DNA of 64,000 nucleotides, taken from the NCBI RefSeq assembly GCF_003265705.1, contig NW_020312848.1:57830585-57894584 (forward strand), given 5' to 3'. This document shows positions 35,550 to 48,498 of this stretch, one piece after another (position 1 is the first letter of the stretch; the number at the start of each line of letters is the position of its first letter). A program made the translations under genes and the position numbers. Under the pieces are notes generated by a model. It was not told the DNA's origin. It made no database searches and saw only the letters and a list, made by a program, of their open reading frames with translations. The DNA comes from Callorhinus ursinus (lineage: Eukaryota; Chordata; Mammalia; Carnivora; Otariidae).

Positions 35550-36540
35550 TTATTCAGCTGTTTGATCTTCTTCCTACCATAAGCTCCTTCAAAAGTGATT
35601 TACCTACTTTTGCACATCTTACTTATTTCTGCACCCAGGCCCGTAAAATAATTGTATCCAAAGTGTTTTCATCTTATTATATGAGTCTTGATGTGAACCT
35701 TCGTGCAGGTGAATCTGAAGTTTCCTTATTTAGTTAGCATTAGTGTCCCTACTGATTTTCACAAGAAGCAAGGATGTGATTGAGTGCTAGATGTTTTTGT
35801 GGAACATGCAAGTACAAATACGCATTGGATTTAATGATTTGGACTTTATCTATAATTTACAAAGTTTGAGGAATCAGCTTTACAAAGGTTGTGAACTCAG
35901 TTTTAAAATCAAAACAATTTTAGCGTAAAATATAGCTCAAAAATACCAACGAGACAACTGAACATTAATCATAGGAGAGTGGGGTTTCACTTCCTTGCTG
36001 AAACAAATCACATTGCTCTCCTAGCTAGTCTATACATGAGTCACCGGGTTTTTCAATTTATGAAATAAAGAAACCCATATGTGTTGTAGTCAGATTTAAA
36101 AAAAATGTCAGTGATCTTAAAAATCCTTCAAATACTTCTTCTGGCAGACTTCTGATATTTTTAGATTATATATTGGTAAGCTATAGGAATATCTGTTAAA
36201 TTTCTGCTGCCATAAAAAGAAATCCTACAATAAATATACAAAATATGTATGTTTGGAATATGGTTAAGTGCTTTGTGACCAGTACATTTTGGGGGCAAGA
36301 ATTTAATGAAAGTCAAGACTGTCAGAGAAGAAGTGCTTTCTAAGCTTTCACTAGTTTCCAAGATTCACTAGTTTCCAGATTCAATAAAGTTAAGAAGTAT
36401 GGAGTTGTTAAGATTAGTATGATATTGGAAATTATCACTTTATAATGGTTATATTAAAATAATATTTCATTAATAACAATAATTATTTCTATGTTGTTAA
36501 CTAATAACATGAAAAGAATATTCTTGGGGCAGATGACCTT
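35550..36540. other. Unique-looking stretch
   Basis: Nothing recognised apart from a short tandem duplication at 36347-36377. Confidence 0.35.
36347..36377. repeat. Short tandem duplication (17-nt unit)
   Basis: ttcactagtttcca occurs at 36347-36360 and again at 36364-36377, with 'aga' between. Confidence 0.85.
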
Positions 36541-36544
36541 GTTT

Positions 36545-36725
36545 GATTCTGGCTTCTTTCTAATATCATGATTTGGGACAAGTATCAAATCTGAATTTCA
36601 GTTAGTAATCTAAAATAGGAGTAATAACACTTAACCTACCAAGTTCTTTGGAAAGATAAATAAGATAATACAGATTAACTAGCAGTGCTTGGATTATAGC
36701 GTGTTAACAATAAACATCATTAAGT
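36545..36725 (+). repeat. MIR SINE
   Basis: MIR order with 'atgatttgggacaagtatcaaatctgaatttcagtt' and 'aaaataggagtaataacacttaacctac'. Confidence 0.65.
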
Positions 36726-38205
36726 TAGAATTTCAATATATGCATACTGAAATTTGTGTTTTAATTTGCCAAACTCTGATTTTACCAAAGTTTAATAACT
36801 ACTGATGCATAAATTAGTGATAGAATTGCGCATTCACTTTCTTTTTTGATAGCAACATTTAAAATATTCTAAAGATCAGTTTAGAGTATTTAATTAAACT
36901 CCTGAAATCAAAGCATAGCAAAAACAGCAATCTTTTCCGTGTCAAGGAAGAGACTGAGTTAGGAACGTCCTGTCACAGATAGTGTTACTGTAGCATTACT
37001 GCTGTCCATGAAGAAGAAAAAAATATATTTTTGCTGTTGATGATTTGAAAAACTTGAGCTTGTCATGAAAGGACAAAATGTGTGGACACTTTTCTACCTT
37101 TCTTGTTTATGACTGGTCTACTTAAGAGAGTAGGTAACCTACATCTTTTTGCTGTTCTTGATCAAAGATTACATATTTTTTTTAAATTTACAAACTCTGG
37201 AAATTATTTTAGTTTGCTTTGAATACCAACAGCATAGGGGATTAGGGCAGTACTTTTAGGCATTGAAAGAAAGGACCTTGATTCTGTTAATTATTCACCT
37301 CTGTTTCTGTGGGCTTACAGAAATGGTGTGAACTGTTCTGGAAGGAAGGTCATCATATCATGTCTCCTAACTTACTGTAACGTAAAACAATTTTGCCTAA
37401 AATAATTATCTCAAAATTTATTGATTTTATATGTGGTCAGCACTTGCAGTTGGAAATGATTTAGAAGAAAACATGACATTACTGCCCTTAAGGAGCTTAA
37501 AATTTACTGGGGGTGAAGCACAAGAAATTACTAAAACTCATTATTTAAATTAACTTAATCAAGTGTATTAGGTAATTACTATTCTTGGACTTTAGAGAAA
37601 GTAGAGATTAATGTCAACTGCAGTAGTTTCAAAAAATTATCGTGAGGGTTGGCAGAATGCTGACTGGAGGTGGATATTGAAGAATGGGTAGAGTTTATAT
37701 AGATGATGAGAACAAAGAAGGGAAATTGAAATCCTTGTGAGAGCCATCATGTTGATGGTATGTTCTCAGTGGTGTGATGGAATGCTGGCTATGCAGAGTC
37801 TTCCTGTTATGTATGCACAATGGTTGTTGGACATGAAGAGACGGACTTAAATATAGACAGAATTGTGTAAGCACAATTCTGCAGGCAATGGAAATTCATT
37901 GTAGGGTTTAGAAATATGAAATAAGTTGATAAAAGAGATACTTAGAGGGCTGTTACAATGCCATGGTGTGAATTAAAAGGATACAGTATTTGAAAACATG
38001 AAAGGCCATTGTAGTTATCTGCCCTTGGAATGATGAAAATCCAAACTAGGAAAATAAAAGCAGGAAGAGAACATTGTATTACACATAGAATAACCTTTTG
38101 AGGTAGGTGAAACAGATGCTCATTAAATACATTAAAATTAAAACAACAACAACATCAAAATCAAGGTACGGAGAAGTTGAGTTAAATAATGAAATCAAGA
38201 ATTGA
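36726..38205. other. Mostly unassigned stretch
   Basis: No gene. The part near 37440-38010 has the feel of very old interspersed repeat ('actgcccttaaggagcttaaaatttactgggg'), but it is too diverged to assign. Confidence 0.3.
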
Positions 38206-38321
38206 ATGGAGCACTGGGTGTTATACACAAACAATGAATCATGGAACACTACATCAAAAACTAATGATGTAATGCATGGTGGGATTAACATAACATAATA
38301 AAATAAAATTAAAAAAAAAAA
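38206..38321 (+). mobile_element. Short LINE-1 3' end (UTR unit 2 only)
   Basis: Plus strand, severely 5'-truncated. It begins ggagcactgggtgttatacac and includes the terminal 'actaatgatgtaatgcatggtg' and 'attaacataacataataaaa', then an A-rich tail. Target duplication unclear. Confidence 0.9.
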
Positions 38322-38744
38322 GGAATGAGAATCCACATGTCCTGGCTCCGAGTGCTGGCTGTTTTCCAGTAAATAATAAAAATGAGTCTTAATAAAAATT
38401 CAGTCTCCAATGATGTTTTAATTTTGATAAAGAAACAAATTATAATTTTAATTTGTCACCATTAATATTACATCTCTGTCTTTACCCAATCAATTATTTT
38501 TTCCTCTTGATATGTAAGAAAGCTTCATCAAATTATTTTAATGACAATGCTTAAGATAATTAGAATTTTTCAGCATAACTAATACTAATGTATCTTCTTC
38601 AAAGAATGGTGTTAAGAACGAATGATTAGAAAGTAACTGCTATACCATATGGCATATATTACTGTAGAGTATTATGATTCAAATATTTATATTTGTAAAA
38701 ATATAGTCAATATGGGCTTCATTCGAGTGTTTATTATATTTTGC

Positions 38745-39095
38745 TTTCTGTCATTTCCTTGTCTTTTTACTTGCCCTCCCTTGGTCTGAAATATCCTTTT
38801 TGATCAATCCCTGAGGTTCCCTTACTTTAGCTAATTTCTAATCCTTAAGATTGAGTAAGTTTTTGCTTCTGAAGACATTTTTCTGATCCCCTTCAATTGG
38901 GTTAGGGCCCCTTACTCCAATATTATCTTACACACTTTTTTTTTTCTTTTGTAGCAGTTATCATAGTAATATACAAAAACTCGAAGCTCTATAAGATCAG
39001 GAATTGTGTATGTCTCTTCCACCACTCTATTCTCAGTATTTGAGTAGCACCTCTGTTTAGTAACTATGGAACAAGGATTGTTGAGTGACTAATGG
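38745..39095 (+). repeat. L2 3' end
   Basis: L2-type order: 'ctgaagacatttttctgatcccc', 'gctctataagatcaggaattgtgtatgtctcttccaccactctattctcagtatttgagtagcacc'-style tail text (key words at 38985-39050), then a 'gttgagtgact' end. Confidence 0.6.
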
Positions 39096-39099
39096 GATA

Positions 39100-40055
39100 A
39101 AGGCACTGAAATTAACTGTTTCTGGTGATCAGGGCCTCCTTCTCTAAGTGCTCACAGAATACACCTCCTTTGACTCTCCATTAGTTGGTGGCTTTGTTCT
39201 CTGTATCCCCACAGCATTTAGATCCATATAATTTGTATTAATAAATGTAATACTTTGTAATTCCTCTCTTTGCATTATGTTTACAGGGTACCATTTGTGT
39301 CTGGAAAATCAGCCTCTTCTCTGAAAAGAGTGGTGGCATCTATCATTCAGCTGGGTGATAATGTATTTATTTCATAATCTCTGTTTCTTCAACTCTGAAC
39401 TTAGAGAAATATGAATAATATACTTTATAGGGAGATAGTGGGGGTGAAAACTTCAAAATAAATGAACTAAAGCATATGAGTGTATAGAGTGTATTCACTG
39501 GAAAGCGATAAGCTGTCAACAAATTTCTATGTCTTTTTAAAATTTTTATTCTGTATGTTCTTTCCCTTCCTTCTACTTCCCTTCCTCCCTCCTTTCTTTC
39601 TTTTCCTAAGTGTTTGTGAACAAAGAAACTCAAAGACTATTAGTTCTGTGTCACTAGCACTAAGCATAGTAGCATAATAGCTAAAATATGGTAGTCATAC
39701 CCTGAAGACTTTAGGGCATACAGATGATTGAATTAATGATAAACAACAAAAATTACTCATTTCTGTCCATTTTCTGAATCATAAAATCTACATGGTAATA
39801 TTGAGATATATAAATTGAAAAGAACTTCTCTGTTAACAACACCTAAATATCCCCTTAATCTCTGCTTCTTACAGATAATAGAAATGCAATTATTGTGATT
39901 TTTTTGTAATTTTTTCAGAGTAAGAACATTCATTTCATGAGCGAGGGGACAGACCAAGGCAAAAGACAACTTTAAGCTAGAATTGCAACAGATTTCAGGC
40001 TGTTGTTCCATTCATTTCTTTGTCCCTAGTTTCATCAATTGCTTTCATCTCATGT
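39100..40055. other. Unassigned stretch with a polypyrimidine tract
   Basis: A C/T-rich tract lies at about 39553-39606. Nothing else is recognised. Confidence 0.35.
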
Positions 40056-40059
40056 CTTC

Positions 40060-41390
40060 CTTTTACATGTGATATTCGTTGAGTGATTTTTGCAGATGGC
40101 CTTTATCAGGTTGAAGAAATACTATTCTATTACTAGTTTGGTGAAAATTTTTATCATGAGATTTTTAGATTATGTTGAATGCATTTTGTGTGTTTACTGA
40201 GATAATTATGTTGTTATCCTTTTTTCTGTTAATACGGTGCATTACGTTAATTGAATTTCAAATGTTGAACTAATTTTGCATTCCTGAGATAAAGATAATT
40301 TGGTCATTGTGTGTAAATTATATTATGGGTTGCTAGATTTGATTTCCTAATATATATATATATATATAAATTTACAGTTGATTTCCTAATATTATCTTAC
40401 TGATTTTTGCATTTGAGTTCATGCAGGTCATTGATCTATTTTTAAATTATTTATTTATTTTTGGCATTTCAGTGCCAGAAGGCAACTATGATATGTATGT
40501 ATGTATATATGTATTTATTACTTAGGTATAATTCATATGTAAAGATGCACATCTTTAATGTATATCATTTGATGAGTTTTGTGCATTCTTTGTATCTGGT
40601 GTCGGAATCAGAGTAATATTGGCTCAATTATATGAGTTGGACAGTGTTTTTTCACCCTTCTATTTTCTGAAATTATTCATACAATAGTGGTATTATTTCC
40701 TCCTTGAATTTTTTTTAAGATTTTATTTATTTGGCGGGGGAGAGAGAGAGAGAGAGATCACTAGCAGGGGCAGGGGATAGAGGGAGAAGTAGACTCCCCA
40801 CTAAACAGGGAGCCCGATGCGGGACTCAATCCCAGCACCCTGGGATCATGACCTGAGCCGAAGGCAGACACCTAACCACCAAAGCCACCCAGGTGCCCTC
40901 CTCCTTGAATTTTGATGGAATTCATCAATGAGACATCTGGGTCTGGAATTTTATTTGTGAATTGAGCTTTTAATTGATCTCAAGATTTTTTATCTCTTGA
41001 GTTTGTTATGGTATCATGTGTTTTTCTAGATATATATCCATTTCAGTGGAATTGTGTAAGTTATTGGTATAAAGTTTTTAATAATGTTTGCTTATAAATT
41101 TTAATTTCCATAATATCTGTACTGATATATCTTGATTTTGGTAATATACCTCTTCTTTCTCTTTTTTTTGGCCAGTCTAACCAAAGTTTTATCAACCTTG
41201 TTGATATTTTCAGGCAGCAGTTTTAGGCTTCATTCATTTTTCTACTCCATTTATGTTTTCTATTTCATTGATTTTTCTCTTTTTTCTTATTTCCTTCCTT
41301 TGCTTTAGGCTCAGTTTGCTCTGATTTTCTAACCTCTTGAGATAGACACGTTGATTTAGAATTTTATATTTTCTTCTTTTTAGTAAAAAG
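40060..41390 (-). mobile_element. Ancient LINE-1 ORF2 fragment with nested insertions
   Basis: The minus strand reads as degraded ORF2 (tttgcattcctgagataaa; ggtcattgatctatttttaa; gccagtctaaccaaagttttatc). It is split by an AT-rich segment with old L1 3' UTR text (about 40440-40585) and by the SINE at 40713-40898. There are many stops and no 3' end. Confidence 0.75.
40713..40898 (-). mobile_element. CAN-SINE
   Basis: Minus strand, with an (AG)n stretch and head 'agccacccaggtgccc'. Exact 15-bp target duplication tcctccttgaatttt at 40698-40712 and 40899-40913. Confidence 0.97.
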
Positions 41391-43900
41391 GACTATTTGT
41401 AGATATATACATATATATACACACCATTATTAGCTGAACATATTTGAAATATATAAATGACAAAAAACACATACACACAAACATACTAAATCCAATATCT
41501 TCTCCTAATCACAGTTTATAGTAACTGCTGTTAATGAATATAGGTCACACTCTTCTTCTTCTTCCCTTTTGTTTTTTTTGGCATGTCTCAATTTTTTTTT
41601 GTTGAAAAATGGAAATTATGGATACAGTATTGTAGCTAAATTGAATTTTGAATTTTCTTAAGTCATTCTCTCTCTCTCTCCTCTCTCTCTCTTGCTCCTT
41701 CTCTTTTTTGTTCTCTTTTTTATTTTATTATACCTATGGACTTAAACTATGGAATTTGCCCTTTTCCTGCTATTTTCTTTCCACAGTTTGTAACCACTTA
41801 TGTCTCTCCTCAAATGCATTGAAACTGTAAGGCTTCAACTGTCTGCCAATTAATCAGGGTAGGTTTGCAAACACATTGTTAAGTTCAGCCGTTTGGCAAG
41901 CTTTTTTGGCTTTCACTTTCAGGTGGTATTATCTATGTGATCTCTTTCCACAGGTATACACTACCCAGTTAGAAAAGTATGGGGAGCTTGTCATTTGCTT
42001 TCTGGCTCTCTCTTCCGAGAATCTTCACACTATTTGTTTTTTTTCCAAGGACCTCTGAATGCCCCATCTTGGATTGAAAGGTCAGGAGAGCAGATATGAA
42101 CCTTTACCCATTTGTTTCCCGCTCAGTTGCTAAATTTACTGACAATGTATCCACTGGCTTAAAACCAAGACCACTCCTTCTGGCAACAGTATTGATAGTT
42201 TTCCCATTCTTGTCTGCACTGGGAAAATCGTTCTCGCAACTGTGTTGGGAGGATGGCAAGTTGGCAAAAAAGGCCACATACTATCGCTATTACTATGCAA
42301 AGCTGTATCAGGATTGTGAGTAAATGCTCCTCAATCTCTTGTTTTCCTTTGAGTGACTTCTAGAACCAAAATGGTTGGTTGTTGACAATTGGCTGTCATT
42401 GATTGTTAATGGTTGTTAATAACAATTTTGAACGGTTCTATAGTTGTCATTTTGAAAGAGGATTAGTCAGCTTCTTCAAACTATTATAGCCAGATGTCTG
42501 TAGAAGAAGTGTCTGTGTTCCTGGTCCTTTATGAAGGGAAGATTTATTTATTTTTGTTTACTTGTAAAGACAAGAAATAAGAGGAAAGTGTTTCTTGATT
42601 AAGGGTGAAGTGTTGGGATCAGCACAGAAATGAAGCCTGAGGTAAACCTACTTGATGTCTTGATTTTTCCAAGGACAGATCAATGTATGTTGGTAAAAAT
42701 AGTATCTCCATAAGCATCTTAATCATAGGGAAATAGTCCATAGAGAGGGAAGAATCAGGGTTGAGAGACTAGGTTTCTTTTATCTATGTGTGTTTGGAGG
42801 AGCTCAGTTAATCTCTGAGCTTCAACATCCTCATCATTAATATAAAGAGTTTAGATTCTGTGGTTTGGCAGTTATCTCCAAATGCCTGGCTATAGAGCAG
42901 CTGTGTCAGTTTTAGTATAAAGTTCTTGGTCTTCTTCCTAAATTCCTCATTTAGTGGAAGAAGAGGGGAGGTGGGGCCTTTATTTTTAACAAGCATCTCT
43001 GTGCATTCTCTGTGGACCCAGAATTTGGAGGCACTGCCACCCCCGCCCCCCACAGCTCCACTGAGGTTTCTCGCTTCTTCCTCTAGCATGTATCAGATGT
43101 CATAAGTGAACATTCTTTTTCTGAACAATTATACACCATCTGTGTGGAATTTTCTTGGTGCATTGTACTTCCCTAAATAAACAATGCATTTCTTTTTCCC
43201 CCCCTCCATTGATTATGGTACCTGGTTCAGACACTGGATATAGTTTATATAGGTGTTGGCAGCTCAACAGAAAGAAGATTGTTTACTTAGTGAAAATGCT
43301 GGCACAGCCCTCTCTGCAAGGACGAATAATGCATATAAGGCCAGAGAGGTCTGGGAATAACCCTGCATCAGTCATCATGCTGTCTGTTCACATCCTCGAA
43401 GAAAGGATGTTTTTGCTTTTGGTCTCCCACAGACTTATTTTTTAAATTCCTAAGCCTTAAAAGTAAAAAAACAACAACAAACAAACAAAAATATAGCATG
43501 ACATAAGCTTTCTTGGGATATATAAAAATTTGCAGTGTATTAGAATGTATTAGACCCTCTAATAAAAGAAGGAGGGAAGCTGGTGCTGGCATGCATAAGC
43601 ACTAAAATTAAATCCATGAACAATGACAAATAAAAAGAGATCAGACTGTAGAACTTAGACTCTCTCACTCTTGCCTCCTGATGTTTGTATATCACTAGAA
43701 GTCCAGGTGGCACATATCTATAGTTACTATAAAGTACTGATTTGCATAGAAAGCTAGTGAAGGTAATGGAGGATGTAATTGGTAAATGTGCCTAGATAAC
43801 ATAAAAAAAATCATGGACTAATGTTTTCATAATTATAATAGTTTAATGTTTATAGTACTTTTACCTTTTTAAATAATATTTTTGCAGTCAATTGCCCTTT
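41391..43900. other. Mostly unassigned stretch
   Basis: No certain gene or repeat. A CT-rich array lies at 41667-41700. An open stretch at 42096-42323 with four CpG is discussed as a weak exon or old-repeat candidate. Confidence 0.3.
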
Positions 43901-43904
43901 TGTG

Positions 43905-44070
43905 CTTCACACATATGTGAGTTTTGCAGAAGAAGAAATAGTGGCCTCCTTTAGATCATAGGAAACTGACATTCAGAAAAATGGCTTGCACAAAATCATA
44001 GGGAAAGAAATGGTTGGTCTGCAAGAAAGACTCAGTTTGAGGCAAGCAACGGTGATCTCATTCACAAAAG
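43905..44070 (-). repeat. MIR SINE
   Basis: Antisense MIR order: 'aggaaactgacattcagaaaaatggcttgcacaaaatcata' then 'ggtctgcaagaaagactcagtttgaggc'. Confidence 0.6.
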
Positions 44071-44331
44071 TAGAGACTCTGAATACTTGCGAGCTGATGG
44101 TCTTAGAAAACAATAAAACAAACAAACAAAAAAAAACCCAAACAATTCAGGAGAGCTGCTCAGTACAATTCATCACAAAATGTGAACGACGTGGAAAGCA
44201 GCTCAGTGTCCTAAATCACTAGCAAATGTGCATGTTTTTCCGTCTATCACCCAGTGGTATTAGAAATGACAGTTACTTGATGAAGGCAACAGATTTTATT
44301 ATGAGATTTGCTACTGGATTTTATCTGAGTT

Positions 44332-44492
44332 CTTTTTTTTAAATTTTATTTTGTTATGTTAATCACCATACATTACATCATTAGTGGGGTTTTTTTGTTT
44401 TTTGTTTTTTTGTTTTTTTACTATTTACCTAGCATTGTAGTGTTCCATGATTCATTGTTAGCATGTAACACCCAGTGCTCTATTCAATACAC
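44332..44492 (-). mobile_element. Short LINE-1 3' end (UTR unit 2), internally rearranged
   Basis: Minus strand: T-rich tail, 'gttatgttaatcaccatacattacatcattagt', then a T-rich segment of about 50 nt not found in other copies (44386-44436), then 'gtgttccatgattcattgtt' and 'acacccagtgctc'. Confidence 0.85.
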
Positions 44493-46009
44493 TTTTGAAA
44501 GAAAACTTTGTCACTATTTTGTTAAACATATTTATTAATCTACACATTTAAAATGTATTTGTGCAGTTCTTGGAAATGGTAATTTTACTCTTCTTCAGTC
44601 TCAATAAAACATGTCTCCCCCAATGCTGGTTCTTGACAAATCCCCAGACACACTTAGCCTTTAAAATCAATCCCATCTTGTTCATTTCTCATCATATTGG
44701 AACAAACAAGACACACAAAAATGTTGTGTATATTTGGGATTACAGATTATGATTTTTAAAATGTGCTGATGTACCTAAAAGAATAAGTTTAAATTAATTA
44801 CTGTGTATCAGAGCAATTTTCTGTCATTCTGTGTTCTTTAAGTCAGGGGTTTTATTCTAGATGAATACATATTTCTACACCAAAAATGAGCATTAATAAG
44901 TGCATTTTGGGTAAAATGAAGTGAAAATGAAACAGGATTTACTATTTGAGCTGAAATTTTAGGCAAAATTAGAATGTACAAATGAAGCAGTTGGTTGATA
45001 AAATGGAATTATATGTTTATATCATGATGTAAATGGATTTTTAAGAGTTTTTCCTTTGAAAAAATATGTAATTTTTATTAGTCGTAGGAACGGCTGCAAT
45101 TTATGCTTCTCAGATCTGATGGGTCTAATCTGCTGGCCTGGAACTGCTGTTTTCCTCAGGTTGGATATCTTGCTTCTAGACAGCCACTACCAATTTGCTC
45201 ATTCCACCTGCAAGACCCAGGCAAGGGGCATTAGAAGGTCTGAGCCTGAGTCAAATGGCTGCTACAGTTTTAGTAATATTGTATGTCTAGGCCTTATTGC
45301 TATCTTCTGACTCATCTCTTTTCTCCTGTGATCCTTTTGGCTGTTTACTGTTGCTTTGCCCTTTTGAACTTCCATTTTGCGCCACTTGGTACATGGATTC
45401 CCATTCTCTCTGACTGTGGATCATATGCTCTTCTCTGCACTCTGTTGATCTCCTCTTTGGTTTTGTTGTCTATCTGGTTAATTTTTGACCTTTTTTGTCA
45501 GTGAGAACACTGTTGTGTACTTGTGTTATCCCCAGTACTGTTGCTGCATTTTTTAATCATCATAGCATCATTGTTTATTAGTTTGTCTAAGTACACCAGA
45601 TGTGCTACCTACCAGATATGCTACCTACTCTTCAGTGGCTCTATTGCCTATTTTAAAGGTTTGAAATAAGTTAAAGCATCTGCTCTCTGATTCATTCATC
45701 TTTCTCATTCTTGGTTGGGGAATAGGGTTGGAGGAGGAGAGTTTGTGGGTAATAAGTAGGTCACCCAGACCAATCTGTTAACTTGACCTTTGGGTAAACC
45801 AACTAATCATATTTGTCCAGGAAGAAGAGACTTTTATCTTTGAAATGCTTTTATTAGGTTGTTCCTGGAGGATTGCTCAGGATTAACTAGCATAACCCCT
45901 GGAGAATATCAAATAGGTGGTACAGCTCTCTGGGGTATAAAATAGAGAGGTTTTACATGCTAGCCTTCAATGAGAGAATTCTGTGAACGTCACTCAGAAG
46001 CTTCATGTA
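44493..46009. other. Unassigned stretch
   Basis: No gene recognised. A 16-nt tandem duplication lies at 45595-45626 (accagatgtgctacct then accagatatgctacct). Confidence 0.35.
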
Positions 46010-46010
46010 T

Positions 46011-46188
46011 GGGGTGTCTGGGTGGCTCAGTCGGTTGGGTGTCTGACTCTTGATTTAGGCTCACGTCATGGTCTTAGGGTTGGGCTCTGCACTGGGAATG
46101 GAGCCTGCTTGAGATTCCCTCTCTCCCTCTCCCTCTGCCCCCACCCCCATTCTTTCTCTCTCTCTCTCAATCGCAAAAAAAAGAAAAG
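46011..46188 (+). mobile_element. CAN-SINE, second head type
   Basis: The plus-strand head 'ggtgtctgggtggctcagtc' is followed by 'gtctgactcttgatttaggctc', the variant distinct from the 'ctgccttcagctcag' type. Target duplication gaagcttcatgtat (45997-46010) versus gaaactttatgtat (46189-46202), two mismatches. Confidence 0.93.
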
Positions 46189-46359
46189 GAAACTTTATGT
46201 ATTATGGACCAGAGAGGCTTAGCCAACATGAGAAGAAACTTGGGATCAACTTTTGACAATTGCCTGTGTCCTTAACATTATTTATTAAAGTTTGACACTG
46301 GTTAAGATCTTTGAACCATGTGAGTCTGATTTGACAATCTGATGTTGTGTATTAGCTCA

Positions 46360-46560
46360 GGAATTTTGCCTCTGGATTTGAATCTTTCTTCCCCCAGTTT
46401 CTGCCTATGGGCTCTGGGCAAGTTACCTAACCTAACTTCTCAGTGATTAATTATCTTACCCATAAAATGGAGACTAGGAATAGTTCATATTTTGAATTAA
46501 TACATGTAAAATGTAGAACATTGTCTAACACATAGTAAACTTGAACTTATTGTTTTATTT
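46360..46560 (+). repeat. MIR SINE
   Basis: MIR order: 'gcctctggatttgaatc', 'gggctctgggcaagttacctaacc', 'ttatcttacccataaaatggaga', 'gaattaatacatgtaaaatg'. Confidence 0.85.
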
Positions 46561-46594
46561 TATTAAGATTCAATTTAAAAGTGTGGCCATGATA

Positions 46595-46705
46595 AAAACC
46601 AATATTTATTCGGTACTTAGTTTGTACCAGGTACTGATTTAGGCACTTTAAAATAACTGTTTTCCTCTAACTTTTAAAATCAATCCTGTAAGTAATGAGA
46701 AGAAT
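46595..46705 (-). repeat. L2 or MIR fragment
   Basis: The antisense word order 'tattcggtacttagtttgtaccaggtactgatttaggcactttaaaat' is typical of the L2/MIR class. Confidence 0.55.
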
Positions 46706-46811
46706 TTCTACAAATGTGGAGGAGACTAAGAGTAGGGTTTTCAGTTTGTCATTCTAAACCATGTATAAGGCATGTTACTCCCCACTCCCAAAATGAATGT
46801 CTCTAGGTCTG

Positions 46812-46972
46812 TAATACTCAAAATACTATCTGTGGCACTGGTATCTCCTGGGAGCTTGTTAAAAATGCAGACTCATGTGGCTCTATCAAAGACCTCCAGA
46901 TTCAGAATCTGCACTTTAACAAGATCCCTGGGATGATTTATATGCCTGTTAAAATTTGAGAAACCCATTTTA
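46812..46972 (+). mobile_element. MER5A-like hAT DNA transposon remnant
   Basis: Words in order: 'gggagcttgttaaaaatgcaga', 'agacctccagattcagaatctgc', 'ttaacaagatccctgggatga', 'aaaatttgagaaaccc'. This matches the MER5A nonautonomous hAT element. Confidence 0.75.
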
Positions 46973-47654
46973 GGTAGTTTTAGATGTTTCTTTCCCATTC
47001 ATTTTATCAAGTATATCTGCCATGATTCCTAAAAAAATATGTTTTTAATTGTTGTAGATTTTCATTGAACTTTGTGGTTTAATCTTCAGCTACAACCTGG
47101 GAGTCATTTTACTCATGTTCAGTGCTAGTACTAAGGAAGGAGGAATGTAAAGCAGAAAATTAAGGAAATGTTCCTTAATTGAACTGAGTTTCTCTCCAAG
47201 TAGTTTTATTCATACTGTATTAAAAAGCAAAAACCCAGGCACATGGAATTTAAGTTCATGAATGATTTTAAGTAGAAATAAATCTAGCATTTCCACTGTC
47301 TGTATTTTCTTTCACTTGTGTCTCTGCAAAATGAGATCAGATATGGAATATAAGTACTTGATAATTCTCAAAGCCACTGGTTTTAGAGAACGTAATTTAC
47401 TCAGATTTTGATCCAATGTCTTTTTTCTACTGTATGATTTATGAAAGATTTTGCAAAAGTTCTTATTATATACCTTTTATGAATCAGGTTTGATTGGAGA
47501 GAATAGTGCATCTTGCAGTTGCCCTATTGATTAGAATACCTGGAATACAAATAATATTTTTGTTTTGTAACAGTGCTAAACTTGCATGCATACTAAATCA
47601 ATTAATTAAGCAATGTTGATCATATTGTAGCAATACATTTTAACTTAAACAAAA

Positions 47655-48190
47655 TTAGTTTTACTTATTTCACCATAATACTCCCAAGCTCCATTCATGT
47701 TGTTGCAAATGGCAAGATTTATTTATTTTTTTTATGGCTGAGCTGTATTCTATAAGTCAGAAAAAGAGAGACACCATGTGGTTTTAATTATGTGTGGAGT
47801 CTAAAACACACACAAACACACACAAACGTACAAAACCAAACTCATAGATACAGAGAATAGATTGGTCATTGCCAGATGGGAGGATAATGGACACAGTGGG
47901 TGAAGGGAATCTAAAGGTACAAATTTCCAGTTATAAATAAGTAATGGGGATATCATTTACAGTATGATGACTGTAGACAATAATATTGCATTGCACATTT
48001 GAAAGTTGCTACAAAGGAAATCTTAAAAGTTCTCATCACAAGAAAAAAACTGTAACTTATGTATGGTGACAGATGGTAACTAGCCTGTTGTGATCATTTT
48101 ACAATGTATACAAATGCCCAATCATTATATTGTATACCTGAAACTAATCTCATGTTGTATGTCAATTATACTTCAATTTAAAAAAATAGT
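47655..48190 (+). mobile_element. LINE-1 3' end with 5' inversion
   Basis: 47752-48190 is a plus-strand old L1 3' end (ending cctgaaactaatctcatgtt, then cttcaatttaaaaaaa). 47655-47750 is the immediately preceding ORF2 3' coding text in reverse orientation (tccattcatgttgttgcaaa, ttatggctgagctgtattct). In L1 order the inverted piece ends at 'gaaataagt' and the sense piece starts at 'aagtcaga', so the two are contiguous in the source, as twin priming predicts. Confidence 0.8.
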
Positions 48191-48476
48191 GTAATTTTGG
48201 GAAGCATTAAAACAGTAAAGTAAGGGAGGAAAAAAAAAACTCCTTGTTAATCCACACCTTGTAAAAATAGTAGCCTGTCATTGATCTTAATCTTCAGTCT
48301 GCCCAGAGACATTGAAAACATAAAACAGCTTTAGGGCTATAAAAATAAATGAAAACAACCCCAGAGACAACAAAGGGTGTTTTTTCAACGCTTGGTATAG
48401 CATGAGTGTCAGCAACCATCACTTGAATTTGTCAGAGATTCAAAGCCAGCCAAGGAAGTGTGAAAGCTCTACAGTT

Positions 48477-48498
48477 GGGGGCAGGAGGGGGGGAGGGG
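48477..48498 (+). other. G-quadruplex-capable motif
   Basis: G5, short spacer, G7, A, G4 on the plus strand, enough for four runs of three or more G with short loops. Confidence 0.5.

Noticed and set aside
43155..43445. A 96-codon frame as a possible exon
   Set aside because: No clear splice sites, no CpG or codon signal, and no recognisable protein features.
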